NCBI GenBank assembly: GCA_000827325.1
Contig: KN832896.1
Location: 8,414-72,413 of the forward strand
From: Oidiodendron maius Zn
Lineage: Eukaryota > Ascomycota > Leotiomycetes > Myxotrichaceae
DNA length: 64,000 nt
Direction: 5' to 3'
Shown piece after piece: positions 22,271-33,409 of the stretch (the stretch's first letter is position 1; each line of letters begins with the position of its first letter). The translations under genes were made by a program, and so were the position numbers. Under the pieces are notes generated by a model, which had not been told where the DNA came from, made no database searches, and saw nothing but the letters and a program-made list of their open reading frames with translations.

Positions 22271-24050
22271 GAAAAATCAACGACCCGTCAACAGGACAGA
22301 CACTAAACGACTTCGTACAATAGCGGCTTGCAGGGTATCATGCGTACAGATCGTTACGACACAGGCGAGGCGCGTAGAAATCACTAACGTTCAGACACCC
22401 AATGACGGAAATCGCACCAACTGTATCTAGGCGGTGGTAGAACAGCCGAACTTAATACATATTAGCTGTCTTGCTGCAGCACAAGGACATTAAATGCACT
22501 TCATGCCGAAACAGCAGATCAGGCTCGACTCGCCCTTCCTACTTTGACCGTTAATAGCTCTTCATTGGCTTTCATGTCGTCGCGAGACGGCCCAGCGCTG
22601 TTGCGTCTTTCGGGCTCTTGCTATTTCGAAACCAGGTGTCGATCTTGTTAAGCGTTACCCCTTTTGGATGGCGCTGAATATTATTACCCTACTTAGGCCC
22701 TTTTTAGGCTCGAATACAACCCTTATTAAGTGTTATCAAGACTTCCTTTTTAGCCGATTCAAACGCGGCTAACCCTGCCTAAGTAGGCCGCTCAAACATG
22801 GATCAATCCAGCCAAGTTGATGCTTTTGACCGCATTTCTTCAGTCTCACCAGCACTACTGTTAAAAGAACTCAGGTGCAGCCATTGTTGGATGCAGCAGA
22901 CATGTGACTGAGCAGGTCTGCTCCCTCGTATCGAGGGCGCCAGGTCACATTCCTTAGGAGACCTGTAATATGCAAAGGAACAGTGCATCCAATAGTGCAT
23001 TTAGCAGTGTACATAATAGTGCATTCCTTTTTGGTGCAATTAATCTCCTGTAGGAATGCTCAAGAGACGTATAAGGGAGTCAATGTAACGAAGTCGTTGA
23101 GCTGGGTTGGTAAAGCAGGGGCGCCGTCACGTCAAGAAGTAATGTATAGGATAAACTAAGCTATCTAAGGAATGTACGCCTACTTATATAGACCTTCGTA
23201 AGGTGGGAGTCCTTTGGATCCCCAAGGGTTCCTCAGACTAACTACTAAGGATCAGTGGTATCTTTACGGATATCACACACAGAAGGATGAGCCATAAAGG
23301 CAGGTAAATACAGCTATAAAGGAGCTTCAGTGCTTAATTAATTAAGGGATATCACCCTCTAGCTTAGGGGTATATATGCTTTCAAGGCTAGGATTCAATC
23401 CACCAGATTGGGTACCAATTATATAAGCCATTCCTGACAGGAACAGCTCAGCAAGGGTTTGGTTGCGTCGTAGGTCGGGACAGGGTACGTTTCCCGCGCG
23501 ATGAGATAGTCATAGATACAGAAGCGATCTGGATCAAATAGTACCATGGTTATAGGTCATAATACTCAAGGAATTGAGAGCTGGCATCGTAATACACAAA
23601 TAGATTCTCATTTATAAATCAAGAGCTAATAGGACAGTGTAGTATATTGAAATAGGAAGTAGAGGTCAGGTTTTCAACTGAAACCGAAAGTCAACGCGCG
23701 ATCCGAATCATTTTGGACAATAGTGGTCGAAATCCGAAATCCAAGACGAAATCAGGTTGCAAGGGGTGTTATTCAACATCAAAAGCAGCTAGAATATTAT
23801 AGTAAACGAGAAGAGATGGTACAGGACCTTCTTAGCCGAGGTCTGTTCCTATTGCTATAAACCAGCAAAAATATATGCAGGTCAGGTCTCAACTGGGAAT
23901 GCTAGATCAACGACTGGCTCCAACAGCGGAAGGGTGGAAGTAATAACAGGTTCGGGAGTGCGAACTGCCCTAATGACGTGGTTGGTGAGAACCCGAGAGC
24001 GGAATCCAGATTCACAGTACGTGAAGTAATACTATACATGAAAATTAGAC
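22271..24050. other. 1.8 kb without a recognisable gene
   Basis: 22960-23030 repeats the word aatagtgcatt two or three times. 23340-23520 has short palindromic words (ttaattaattaa) but no gene. Nothing identifiable as the DUF1365 partner expected beside CFA-type genes. Confidence 0.35.
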
Positions 24051-25480
24051 TCATAGTTGCTCTTTAATGTGGGTGAGAATGACACTTACAACCCACATAC
24101 GACGGAAGGCTTCGACATCAGCCTTGGTGGCGTCTGGATGCCTTCCTACAAAGTCTGCCTTGATGGTGTTCCAGTTCTGGAGAAAGTTTTCTCTCCAAGC
24201 CATTAAGGTCCTTATATAATGCGGTCCAATACTTTGGAGGGAGTCGACCTCGAGCGATCCCTTAGACCCAGCATGTAAGGAGCGAAGGAACACATGAGTC
24301 GAACAGAGATAGCCACCGGGGAAAATGTAACGGTCAGTGAATGTTGTAATCCCGGGTTTGTTATCGTGCATCTATGGCATGTTAGCTAACAAGCCTCGCA
24401 TAAACCCCAACTTGTAGGAACAAGTAAACACACTAAGTTATTCGTGGTGATTGCTTGCATGACCAAAACACCTCCATCTGGTTTCAGCAGCCGAGATATC
24501 GTTCCAAAGAAGCTGTTCATATATTTTGCTCCTACGTGCTCCACCATCTCGACGGAGACAATGCGGTCATATCCGCCTTTAACGGATGGGGCATTTCGGT
24601 AGTCGCAAAGAAGGATTGTTATCCTATCCTCAAGGCCAGCAGCCTTAATTCTCTTCTCGGCCAATGCCTTCTGCTCGGACGCAAGAGTAATCCCAGTGAC
24701 ACGACAGCCTGTAAGCCGGACGGCTTCCATTGCTAGGTGACCCCAACCACAGCCAATATCTAAGATGTGATCCGTGGCCGAGATTTGGGCTTTGTGGAGA
24801 ATGTTGTGGACGCTGCGGACTTGTGCAGTCTCGAGGGATTCGTTAGGATTGTTAGACCAGACTGCATTCGAGTAGTTCATATCTGGCGATAAGAACGCCG
24901 AGAAGAGCTCGTTTGACGTATCGTAGTGGAACGTAATATTGAGCCGGGAATGAGTGATATTATTCGTTGGAAGGAATAACATGTGCCGGAGTCGAGGAAT
25001 GATATTAAACACATTGCTACCAAAGCCTAGTCGGCCCCGGTTACGAAGGTAGAGCTATTGAATAATGCTTAGCTTGTAGTTCTCTAATAAGACAAGACAC
25101 TTACACAGAACAAGCTAAGGAGGTCATCACATTCAACTTCTTGCGACATGTAAGCTTCAGCGAAGCCCTGTGGGAGTTTAGCGTTAGAGATATAAAAACA
25201 ATCCAAGTCTTTCAAAGTCTTCATTTTATGTAGAAGGCCAGATGGTTAACAGAACTTTGATGGATCATACCAAATCAAAACCCTGACAAATTCGTGTCCA
25301 CGCATTAGGGTTCAAGATGACAATTGAAACGTTCCTATCGTCGGATTCCGGCCCAACCACCAATGTTTTCCCTTCTTTTCCTTGATCCTGAGATGTGACA
25401 GTTAGTCGTCCATGCTCAAGGCGACTCAATGTTTGCAGAACAAATCTGCGAGCATAGATCTGGAGAAAGGAGTTCCACAT
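24051..25480 (-). CDS. Cyclopropane-fatty-acid-synthase-like SAM methyltransferase
   Basis: Four exons by my reading: 25271-25480, 25105-25167, 24434-25054 and 24051-24371, giving 404 aa (E. coli Cfa is 382). Exon 1 carries RLEHGRLTV and VSIVILNPNAWTRICQGFDL; exon 2 GFAEAYMSQEVECDDLLSLF; exon 3 LYLRNRGRLGFGSN, then AFLSPDMNYSNAVW, the SAM site LDIGCGWGHLAME, TGITLASEQ and SVEMVEHVGAKY; exon 4 RYIFPGGYL, then IGPHYIRTLMAWRENF and FRRMW. These are the family's substrate- and SAM-binding motifs. It would transfer a methylene or methyl group from SAM to unsaturated acyl chains of membrane lipids, or methylate sphingolipid-type substrates. No frame breaks. The last intron starts gtgtgt, an uncommon 5' site. 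An ATG about 82 bases upstream is out of frame. Confidence 0.85.
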
Positions 25481-27040
25481 TTCGGGTGACCGGCAACGGA
25501 GGAGTCTGGTAGAGAGCAGTTGTCTGTTGTCTTTCCTGCGGGCTATGAATGACGAGGGCCATGATAATCTAACCGGCGTATGGTATAGTTATAGCTACGT
25601 AACCCAGAGAATTCTATTGCTTATATCATCTTTGCATGTAAATCTTCCCGCTAGCTAAGTTGATGGACGATCTTCTACAATTGCGGTATTGGAGGAATCG
25701 GGCCGTATACTTCCATCACACCGCCATTAAAAAAAAAAAGAAGATCTATGCCCTTGCTCTTATTTAGCAGGTCTTACCAATTAGATGGATAAGATATTTC
25801 TCAAGCGAGAAACAGCGTGCGAAATTTGTTCACCTTTGATAGTAAGTACAGGCAATAACTAGCGTGTTTATGTCTATCTATCTTAAATAGCAAAGCGAGA
25901 CGATAGGGGTCGACGAATACTCCATACTCTGTCGGCTTGTATCGAGATTTTCTTTTCTGGGTAGTCTAACGTTGAATCACTTGGCGACGAAACTCACTCA
26001 TGAGTAGCATACATAACCCAGCAATTGATCATGTGATGTTTTATGATATTGCGTACCATAATCGCCTCGATGACGGGCGTCGCCTGAAATTACAATCGTA
26101 TATATATTTAACTAGAGTTCATGTGGAAGGTGAGAGAAAGGTTCCCTGGGCAAATAAATCCTTTAACCCATTAACGGCTATGGACATGACCACAAAGGTG
26201 TTGTGGATAATATCGTCTGCAGTAGTTTAGAGTGGTGCCGACAGAGGGCTTCATCTTGAACACGGAAGCCGAGGATGAGTAGCAAATTACTTTTGGTCGA
26301 CATTATGGTATCGACAGGGCCATGCAGTAGCGCTTTCGGAGAGAAAGAAATTTTAACTATGGAACGACCGCCAGGACCTCCACTTGCTGCACACGCTTGA
26401 GGCGTGTCGCTACATTCCGGGTCTGGGCAACGGAGTTTAAGTTACCCTTGACTAACTAGGCGTGATGATTGACAAGCAACGCACTAACCATTTCTAGGCT
26501 ACGGTATGGTAGCCTAGCTAAATACATCTTCAGACTTTATGCTGGTTACAGCTCAAGCTTCGACGGAGTCTGGACGCGGTTACATAATAGTGGTAAAGCG
26601 TACCGATGGAGGCATCGCGAGGCGATTCTCACAAGCTGTCATCGGCTCGGCTACCTATTGCAAGGTCTCCAGCAGTGCCTTGTCAAGGAAAGAGCCTTTG
26701 TCTTTTTTTTTTTTTTCTTTTTTTTTTAGGAATCCCGAACCGAAATTTCCGTTTCAAGTCCCATGGCTCTGGTGACTGTTGAGGATTATGCAGCACGATG
26801 CCTGTTAGGAAGAATTTTTGTAGCCATACCCTGAACTTGGAATACAATCATACTTGCATATATTCCCAAAACCAAACCAACCTTTGGCTTTCAGGATTGG
26901 CTCTCACCTCTATGAAATACTTTTCAAGCACAACTCAAATATACTATTATCGACCGCCTCCGAAGTATAACCTTTTCCTGCGTTTTCACTCGTCTTCGCA
27001 AGTTGCTCAAGCTCAGGGCGCTACTCATAGCACCTTTCTC
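25481..27040. other. Divergent spacer between CFA-like and PAQR genes
   Basis: Promoter region for both neighbours. It contains an A-run near 25729 and a T-run at 26702-26728. Open frames at 26000-26230 and 26469-26775 look random. An in-frame ATG at 26798 would extend the PAQR protein by 81 residues. Confidence 0.4.
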
Positions 27041-28071
27041 ATGCGCCGAAGCCAAATGCAGACCGAGGAGCCTCTGGTATCGACCTCGATTTCGACGACC
27101 AGTGTAGCAGATCGCCGTGGCGCAATCCTTGTTTCTTATCATGAGATCCCCCATTGGTATCAAGATAACGATTTCGTCCTTTCCGGATACCGACCGGAGT
27201 CAAACTCGATACGTAAATGCTTAGAAAGCTGGTTTTACAGTCATAATGAGACGATAAATATATATTCTCATCTTCTGCCCGCGATTTTATTTCTGGTCGC
27301 TGAAAGCCTCACGTCTCATTATTTCAGACTCTACTACCCTAATGGCACACTCGGAGACCGTCTCGTATTTATATTCTTCCTCCTATCCGCCACAGTATGC
27401 CTGGGAATGTCTGCGGCGTACCACACCCTCATGAATCACTCCGTTCAGATCTCTCGCCTGTGGCTGAGGTTTGATTTTATAGGAATTGTGATCCTTACCC
27501 TCGGAGCCTTCGTTTCTGGCACCAGAATGGTATTTTACTGCGAGCCAGCGCTACAAAAGATGTACTGGACAATGGTATGCATGCTCAAATTCATGCTGAA
27601 CATGATAGCTAACATAAATTACAAAGATTCTCGTGTTCGGGTCTGCGACAATCGTCACCCTGATGAACCCGAAGTTTCAAGGGACGGGACGAAGAAATTT
27701 TAGAGTCCGCATATTTGTTAGCATCGGTCTGTTGGGGTTCGTACCTCTCATCCATGGAATTGTGATGTTTGGTACTGCGCAAATGGTGAAGCAGTCTGGG
27801 ATTCTATACTACCTATGTGGAGGGCTTTTACAAGTCATGGGGGCTGTTTCATATTCTGTTCGTAGTGAAGATAGGCCCAGAGAATCATTCAAATGCTAAC
27901 TATGTTCAGATGAGACTTCCGGAGACTTTCAAGCCCGGTAGATTTGATATTTATGGACACTCTCACCAGATATTCCATGTTTTTGTGGTCCTTGGGACGA
28001 CTGTTCACTTGGCCGGAATTCTAACCGCCTTTGATTATAATTATCAATATCGAATATGCACGTTACCTTAA
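27041..28071 (+). CDS. PAQR (adiponectin-receptor / Izh-type) membrane protein
   Basis: Three exons: 27041-27574, 27627-27857 and 27910-28071, giving 308 aa. The cytosolic N-terminus leads to WYQDNDFVLSGYRPESNSIR, then FYSHNETINIYSHLLPA, the family entry motif, followed by seven predicted membrane helices. Conserved zinc-site features are present: SAAYHTLMNHS after helix 2, FDFIGI in helix 3, and GHSHQIFHVFVV in helix 7. Yeast Izh proteins take part in zinc and sterol homeostasis, and the fold resembles ceramidase-type hydrolases. The first intron starts gtatgc and has gctaac as branch point. The second starts gttcgt, unusual but in phase to give GAVSYS-MRLPETFKPG. Divergent from the lipid methyltransferase gene, which fits a lipid theme. 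Confidence 0.85.
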
Positions 28072-28273
28072 GGCAGGTTTCTGAGCAGTCTTTACAACTC
28101 TCACTCTGTCCCTTACATCCTATCTTAAAATAACAGATGGAATACCGGGCAATTTATAGAGATCAGTTATGCTTTCCAAGACACTTCGATGTTTATTTGG
28201 GGTTATGCAGTAGCTATAGTCTTCAAATACATGTGTCTATTAGTATCCTTTAAACATTTAACTTAAGAAGCCT

Positions 28274-28468
28274 TTTTAGATCAAATTGAGCGCCTTGAAG
28301 CAAGTCTGTATGAATCAGCAGCGACATTTAAGCGCTTGGTTCAATACAGCTTTGAGCAATGTTTTCGTGATTCTGAGGAGGTCAACAAAGACCTCGACCA
28401 TTTCCCTCGACATCACAACCATACACGGCTCGCTCTTCCTCATCACTCAAGAAACTGCTACTGACTGG
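28274..28468 (+). CDS. Exon-like open frame of unknown protein
   Basis: One frame reads LDQIERLEASLYESAATFKR, then LVQYSFEQCFRDSEEVNKDL, helical and charged, closing with RHHNHTRLALPHHSRNCY. It is preceded by a ttttag that would suit a 3' splice site near 28280. Another frame is also open across the same bases, so the call is weak. It may be the remnant of a gene between the PAQR and hydrolase genes. Confidence 0.25.
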
Positions 28469-28941
28469 TATTTTGATCGCGTTAATGGGAGATGGGCAAT
28501 AGAGGATAACAAATCCGATAACTTAGACTCAAGAAACATATTTACGTAACAGCATTTAATCACCGTAGGCGCAGCTTGCTGGGGCCTTGTGCTGTCGGCA
28601 TGAAGAGCCTGTGCTGACGGCGGGGAAGCTATTATGTCTTGGGTTAGATTATAACACTACAGTCTAGAAATAGCTAGTACAGCTGAGTGGATTATTCAGG
28701 CGACGAGATTTTCGTACAATATGCGCCAGAATATGACCGTAGACTCCTTGGTCGGGTCCTCCCTATTGCTGAACAAGCGCAAAAGAATAATCGATTCCCT
28801 TTGGACAAATCGCAAGGGCATGGTTTCAAAGCTGTCGTGCATGGCAGATAACAGTGAGCAATACAATAAAGCACAAATTCTAATACAACGGATGAACCTG
28901 TCCATCACTTATTTCTCTCTTTGGAGCTGCAACAAGCCAAT

Positions 28942-29975
28942 ATGGTTGCAGATATGGAAGTTGGCTTTGCACAACTTCAATCGAAGCTACCAGCAAGACT
29001 AAGCTTTACCTTCAACTCTGGCAACGGTGAATCGATGCAGGACTTGTTGATCGTATATTTAAGTGCGATTGATACTCCTAAGAAACTGTGGATACCAACC
29101 ATGGCGTCCTTCACAACGATGAGAAACCAACAAGACTGGCCGCCCATGATGGCTTATGATCGGTTTGGAATCCCCCCGAGTGACAACGATCCTCATGACG
29201 CAGGCAAAACTACAGAGTATTGGCATGATATTCCAGAAACAGTCCGGTGTCTACGCGAGCTTATCATATACATGACTGAGACACGTCTTCAAAAGCGAAA
29301 ACTCCCGCAACTTATCCTTGTGGGTAATTCTATGGGTTGTGCAATTGCACGCCTGTACGCCAGCACGTATCCGGGTACTGTGAGCGGCCTTCTCTTATTG
29401 GATCCACCACCGTTGATTTCTGGAGGAAGTCGATCCTTCATGCCGGACACCAAGTCGCTTGATTTCAACGCCGCCGACTTACCAGAGGGAATTACTACTG
29501 AGATGATAGACAGAGCCCACGAAAATTTTCTTCGAAGTAGATTTCACCACGGAAGTATCAACAAAGAGGGCCTAAATTGGCGAGAATTATCCACACAAAT
29601 CCGTCCAGATTCACCTCGATTGCAAGGTCCTGGTGGTGTGGGTCCTGTGATAACCATTTTGCGACATGAGCCGAACGTGTTTGCGAAACAGTTTTTAAAA
29701 GTAAGTTTCTTGGTTATCTCCTGAACTAGATCCGTGCTGATGCCACCAAGACTACTGGGACCCCCCTCGCCATAACACGAACATATCACGAACCTGTGTG
29801 GGAGCGAGCATCTCAATTCTTTGCGCAAGCTACTCGCGAAGGCAGGTGTAAAGGACCGATAGTTGTTCCGAGATCGGGTCATTTCATTCCCATGGATACA
29901 CCAGATGTTATTTCTGTGGAGTTATGCGAGCTTTTAGACCGCGTACGGCAGTCTGGTAATACATGCAAAATCTAA
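28942..29975 (+). CDS. Alpha/beta-fold hydrolase
   Basis: Exon 1 (28942-29700) carries YDRFGIPPSDNDP, the nucleophile elbow GNSMG in LVGNSMGCAIARLYAS, and LLLLDPPP. It ends at a clear gtaagt. Exon 2 carries AITRTYHEPVWERASQFF and the catalytic histidine in RSGHFIPMDTPDVI, ending at TAA 29973-29975. I place the intron at 29701-29750 (50 bp, branch gctgat, 3' aag); a 29-bp alternative ending at ctag also keeps phase but is too short. About 327 aa. A serine hydrolase of esterase, epoxide-hydrolase-like or lactonase type; the substrate cannot be read. The ATG at 28942 is the first in frame. Confidence 0.7.
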
Positions 29976-30659
29976 AGTAATACTGCTATATCTGATGAAG
30001 ATAATACTCTGGTTGACTATCGTCTTCATTCATTGACTCTTCTATACTCATAGACTTCAAACGGGCCAGGTCCCAAAATTCAACATGCCGCAGATCATTT
30101 AGAAGCTGTAACATAGTGCCAGAAGTAGGTGGTGACTGGGGAGGTAACTGTAATACCACTTGCACCACGTACCTGTAGTTTGTGTAAATCTCTAATACAC
30201 GCTGCGCGTACGTGCCCAACAAAGCAGGTTTCTAATTAGGGTAGTTTATTAAAATTTTCTTAATAACGTTTGTTTTACTACAATTACATTACCAAGTAGC
30301 CCCTGCGGTAGACGTTGGTAGGAAGATGAGAACACACAAACAAGACACTAAGCACAGCGGAAGGCAAGCGTTTAAGATGTTAAATTCCAACGACCTTTGC
30401 ATTTGCACGAAGATTAGGGACACCCTCCAGGAAAAACCTAATCAAGGTATACTAGACTACTCAACATGAAAATTTGCAACCGCATCTTAGTACTATTCTT
30501 TAGGCTAAACCCCGCTTCCTCTAATCGTCTGTCATCTCGTTTACACCAGTATTGTTGCAGAGGTCAGGCAGCAATATATTATGAATTAAGAGCACTGAAT
30601 CAACCAAATAACTAAGGGTTACAGAGGTGCGTAGTCCCTAATATATAGACCCAAAGCCC

Positions 30660-30703
30660 CTCTAGGCAGCCCTGATCGGCGCTGCCGATCAGCAGCCCTA
30701 GAG
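30660..30703. repeat. 44-bp hairpin-forming inverted repeat
   Basis: ctctagg...cctagag closes an inner perfect palindrome, gatcggc-gct-gccgatc, with short mismatches between. Confidence 0.7.
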
Positions 30704-30732
30704 TCATACTTTAGGCTGTAAAGCCCTCTCAT

Positions 30733-30755
30733 ACTAGGCACGGTGCGTGCCTAGT
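30733..30755. repeat. 23-bp perfect inverted repeat
   Basis: actaggcacg-gtg-cgtgcctagt: perfect 10-bp arms with a 3-bp loop, 30 bases after the larger hairpin. Confidence 0.8.
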
Positions 30756-31243
30756 AGGCTGCCCTCTGCTGCCTTATATCAGTAACAAGTATCTACCTAT
30801 TGACAGCCGCCTTTCCTCACCTATGTAGTATATAAATATTGCACGCACTTAATAATTTCAGTCCACAACATCAAAAACTTTCGGACATTTAGCATGCAAA
30901 GGCTGGGCCTTCTCTTTACGTTCATTTTTGGTGTTTACTACCCTTACATCGTTTACTACCGAATACCTTTGGGGTTACTTACGTCCTATTATTTAAATTG
31001 GTCGCATGACTCGCACTTGAAGCAATGTCACCAAGAGTCAATATCGGTCTTGGTCTAGCGAAGGCATTGAGAACCAAGTCGGGCTATCATAACGAACCGA
31101 GAAAAGACGGCATCACTAAAGAAGAATCCGTCTTCTCCTCTACGACTACAGACAAATACTCTGAGGAGGAGCCAACCGTATGGGGATGGATTCATTCCAT
31201 CACTCGTACGAGATGCGAAATCCTGGACTCACGTCCTCCCAAT

Positions 31244-31960
31244 ATTCGACGGGAGTGAACTTGTAGTCAGCAGTTACAATAGCATGTATCAGGTCCACTT
31301 CCGAATCTTGGTCAAAAGGCTTGTAGCTGCACAGCAAGGAGTATGTGATGACACCAATTGCCCACATGTCAACGGGCTTGCCATACCCAATCCTCCTAAG
31401 CGTCTCAGGTGCCATATAACAAGTCGTGCCACAGGGGGTGTGGTTAGGATGTCAAACTCGTCGATAATACTCAGACCAAAATCAGCGACTACCAAGTTGG
31501 CATTGGATTCAAGTGTGTAGAAGAGCAGATTCTCGGGCTTTAGATCACGATGTACAACACCGTGGTCGTGGAGATATCCTACAGCAGATAAGGTTGCACG
31601 AATCAGGTCTGCAGCATCAGTTTCGTAGTACGACCCTCTTTGACAGATGCGATCTAAGAGCTGTCCGCCGAGTGCAAGGTCTGTAATGATGTAGATGCTA
31701 TCAAAGGTTTCGAAATGATCGAATAATGTAAGAATGTTTTTATAACCTTTAGAAATGCGTTCTAAGATTGCAATCTCCTTGTGGGCCTGCTTTGTACGGT
31801 TAGGTATTTCAGTACTTTATAGTCAACAGGTAGTCTGGGGTTGAGAACTACCTTGTCTTCTTTGCCAACTCGGTTCCGGTTGATGATCTTCGCGGCATAA
31901 TAGCGACCGGTATCAATGCGCAGACATTCCTTCACTACGGCGAAACTGCGGCTCACACCA
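31244..31960 (-). pseudogene. CaM-kinase-like serine/threonine kinase, broken and truncated
   Basis: The minus strand reads SFAVVKECLRIDTGRYYAAK (the VAIK-type lysine), a short intron (starts gtagtt, ends cag), then KEIAILERISKGYKNILTLF, SIYIITDLALGGQLLDRICQ, the catalytic loop VVHRDLKPENLL and VVADFGLS. At a run of five C near 31430 the frame shifts before CGTTCYMAPETL, then GKPVDMWAIGVITYSLL and YWEDV. This order and wording match fungal CaM-dependent protein kinases. The glycine loop is cut off near 31960, where a GC-rich block begins, and the C-lobe end and calmodulin-binding tail are missing beyond 31244. So it has one frameshift and both ends are lost. Confidence 0.75.
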
Positions 31961-31976
31961 GGCCCGCCTCACCGCA

Positions 31977-32275
31977 AAGAGGGTGGTGCGCCTGGTTGGC
32001 TCCGCCGCGTCAAACCTGGCGCTGTCGGCCCGGCCTGAGAGTCTCAAGAGGGCCGCCATCGAGGCGTCGCGGAGAGAGGAAGAGTCGACGAAGCGGCGGT
32101 GCATTGACTTCGTGTGTCCAGTGCCGTTCAAGAAGATCCCTACGCTCATCGAGCAGGGTTTTGAGAAGCTGGAAGGCTTATTCGGTGCCGGCAAAGGGGA
32201 TGAGAGGGTGCTGCACCACTACAACCACGCGAGGATCGTGCTAGGAGTGCCTCGAGCACCCCATTTGTGACCTGA
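31977..32275 (+). other. GC-rich insert with one open frame
   Basis: Base composition changes sharply here. The plus frame reads ARLTAKRVVRLVGSAASNLA, then ARPESLKRAAIEASRREEES, VCPVPFKKIPTLIEQGFEKL and FGAGKGDERVLHHYNHARIV, with codon use unlike its neighbours. I do not recognise the protein. The block cuts off the 5' end of the kinase gene and ends just before family A copy A3, so it looks like a transferred or transposed fragment. Confidence 0.4.
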
Positions 32276-32307
32276 TGCTGATGATAGTGCTCACGCATAA
32301 AATCTAA

Positions 32308-32874
32308 TTAAAAAAGTTCTAAGATATTGAAGAATAAATCTACTAAATCGCCAACTAAGGAAGTTGACGACGTGACAAAGTTACCCGAATTAAAAAGGTC
32401 GAGTGTTGCACTAGTTGTTTCGCTCCAAGCAATTGAATCAGCAGAGGATAAGACACCCGAAGTTAGAGATAGTATCTCCGTTGGAGTGTTCAGTGGAATT
32501 GTGATAATGCGTGTAATGTCAACAGTAGTAGGACCGAGGGCGAACTTCAAAAAGTTAAATTCCTCTCCTACTCTCTTTACTTTTGACTTCGCCTCCGCTC
32601 TGATCAAATCAGGCAAATATTGCCAAGCTGGCCCGTCGGTAAGATACCAACCTCTGTGAGTGAAGTGATGGCCGTCTGTAAGTGCGTGTACAGTCCCAGC
32701 GATTGCAGTGCTATTCAGCTCTGCCGTACCAATAGTCACGCCATTGAACGTCACTGGCGCGCTAGCATTTAGCCTTTGTAGTTCTTTGCCACCTGCGATA
32801 TAGTGGTACTCCGGAGCCACGGGGGAGCAAATGGCCAGACCGAGATGGAGAAGTATTAGTATCTGAGACAGCAT
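32308..32874 (-). CDS. Small secreted protein, family A (copy A3)
   Basis: 188 aa. The signal peptide MLSQILILLHLGLAICS leads to EYHYIAGGKELQRL, then VTFNGVTIGTAELNSTAIAG, DGHHFTHRGWYLTDG and AWQYLPDL, with the Lys-Arg site KSKVKR near residue 102. The C-terminal part holds SIAWSETTSATLDLFNSGNF, then TSSTSLVGDLVDLFFNILEL. About half the residues match A1 and no breaks are seen in either, which suggests both were kept under selection for some time. It lies head to head with family B copy B3, starts 1.09 kb apart. Function unknown; secreted effector, toxin precursor or cell-surface peptide are possibilities. Confidence 0.75.
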   Translation of the reverse strand: MLSQILILLHLGLAICSPVAPEYHYIAGGKELQRLNASAPVTFNGVTIGTAELNSTAIAGTVHALTDGHHFTHRGWYLTDGPAWQYLPDLIRAEAKSKVKRVGEEFNFLKFALGPTTVDITRIITIPLNTPTEILSLTSGVLSSADSIAWSETTSATLDLFNSGNFVTSSTSLVGDLVDLFFNILELF

Positions 32875-33340
32875 CTAGAAATTCTATCAGGTCGTATATC
32901 TTGGGGTCATGTATGAGCCAAACCTTTCTGCTTAATTTCTCAGTACCAGTTGAAAAATGTGTGGTTTGTGTTTTAAAAATGGGTTTAAATATTTCAAATA
33001 CAATGATGCTTGCTAATGCTTCAGATGGACTTCTAGCGGTGGAGGCACGAACCTTATATATCGTACATTCCTATAACCCTCAGACTCTTAGTCATAATTC
33101 AAGTTTGATTATAGATCAACTCACTTATAAAATATGTTATTCTAATATAGCGTTTACGGCAGTTTAGTCTAATCGGGCCTTTTATAGCAGGTAGTTAATT
33201 TACGTACGCATAAAGAAAATGAGGGGTCAAAGCGACGGAGCGGACTAAAGTAGACATTGCATTTCCGTAATTGTAAAACCATGAGAGTGCTAATCTCAGA
33301 ATCCTCTTAGCGCAATGTTTGATGACAGTTGAATTGGCGG

Positions 33341-33409
33341 GGAAAATAAGCAGACTAGAACAGGCTAGGCAAGCACACATCATACTTATTTCCATAAATG
33401 GGCATTGCA
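33341..33409 (+). promoter_or_regulatory. Shared intergenic module, copy 5
   Basis: ggaaaataagcagactagaa, then caggctaggcaagcacac, then acttatttcc and gggcattgca, in the spacer of the A3/B3 pair. The preceding 100 bases (gtagacattgcatttccgta, then aattgtaaaaccat) also match 9290-9345. Confidence 0.5.

Larger units (their letters stand above)
29976..31243. other. Intergenic, with two hairpins
   Basis: A minus-strand open frame (29986-30222) ends LKSMSIEESMNEDDSQPEYY but has no recognisable domain and no good start. 31025-31258 (plus) is likewise unassigned and may include the decayed 3' part of the kinase gene on the other strand. Confidence 0.35.

Noticed and set aside
23084-23277. Possible LTR (tgtaacgaag ... 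atatcaca) with a TATA-like ttatatag
   Set aside because: No partner copy, no matching target duplication on the flanks, and the right border is arbitrary.
23385-23412. tRNA-like ggattcaatcc word
   Set aside because: No acceptor, D or anticodon stem can be built around it.
26702-26728. Poly-T run as a retroposon tail
   Set aside because: No SINE or LINE body or target duplication next to it.
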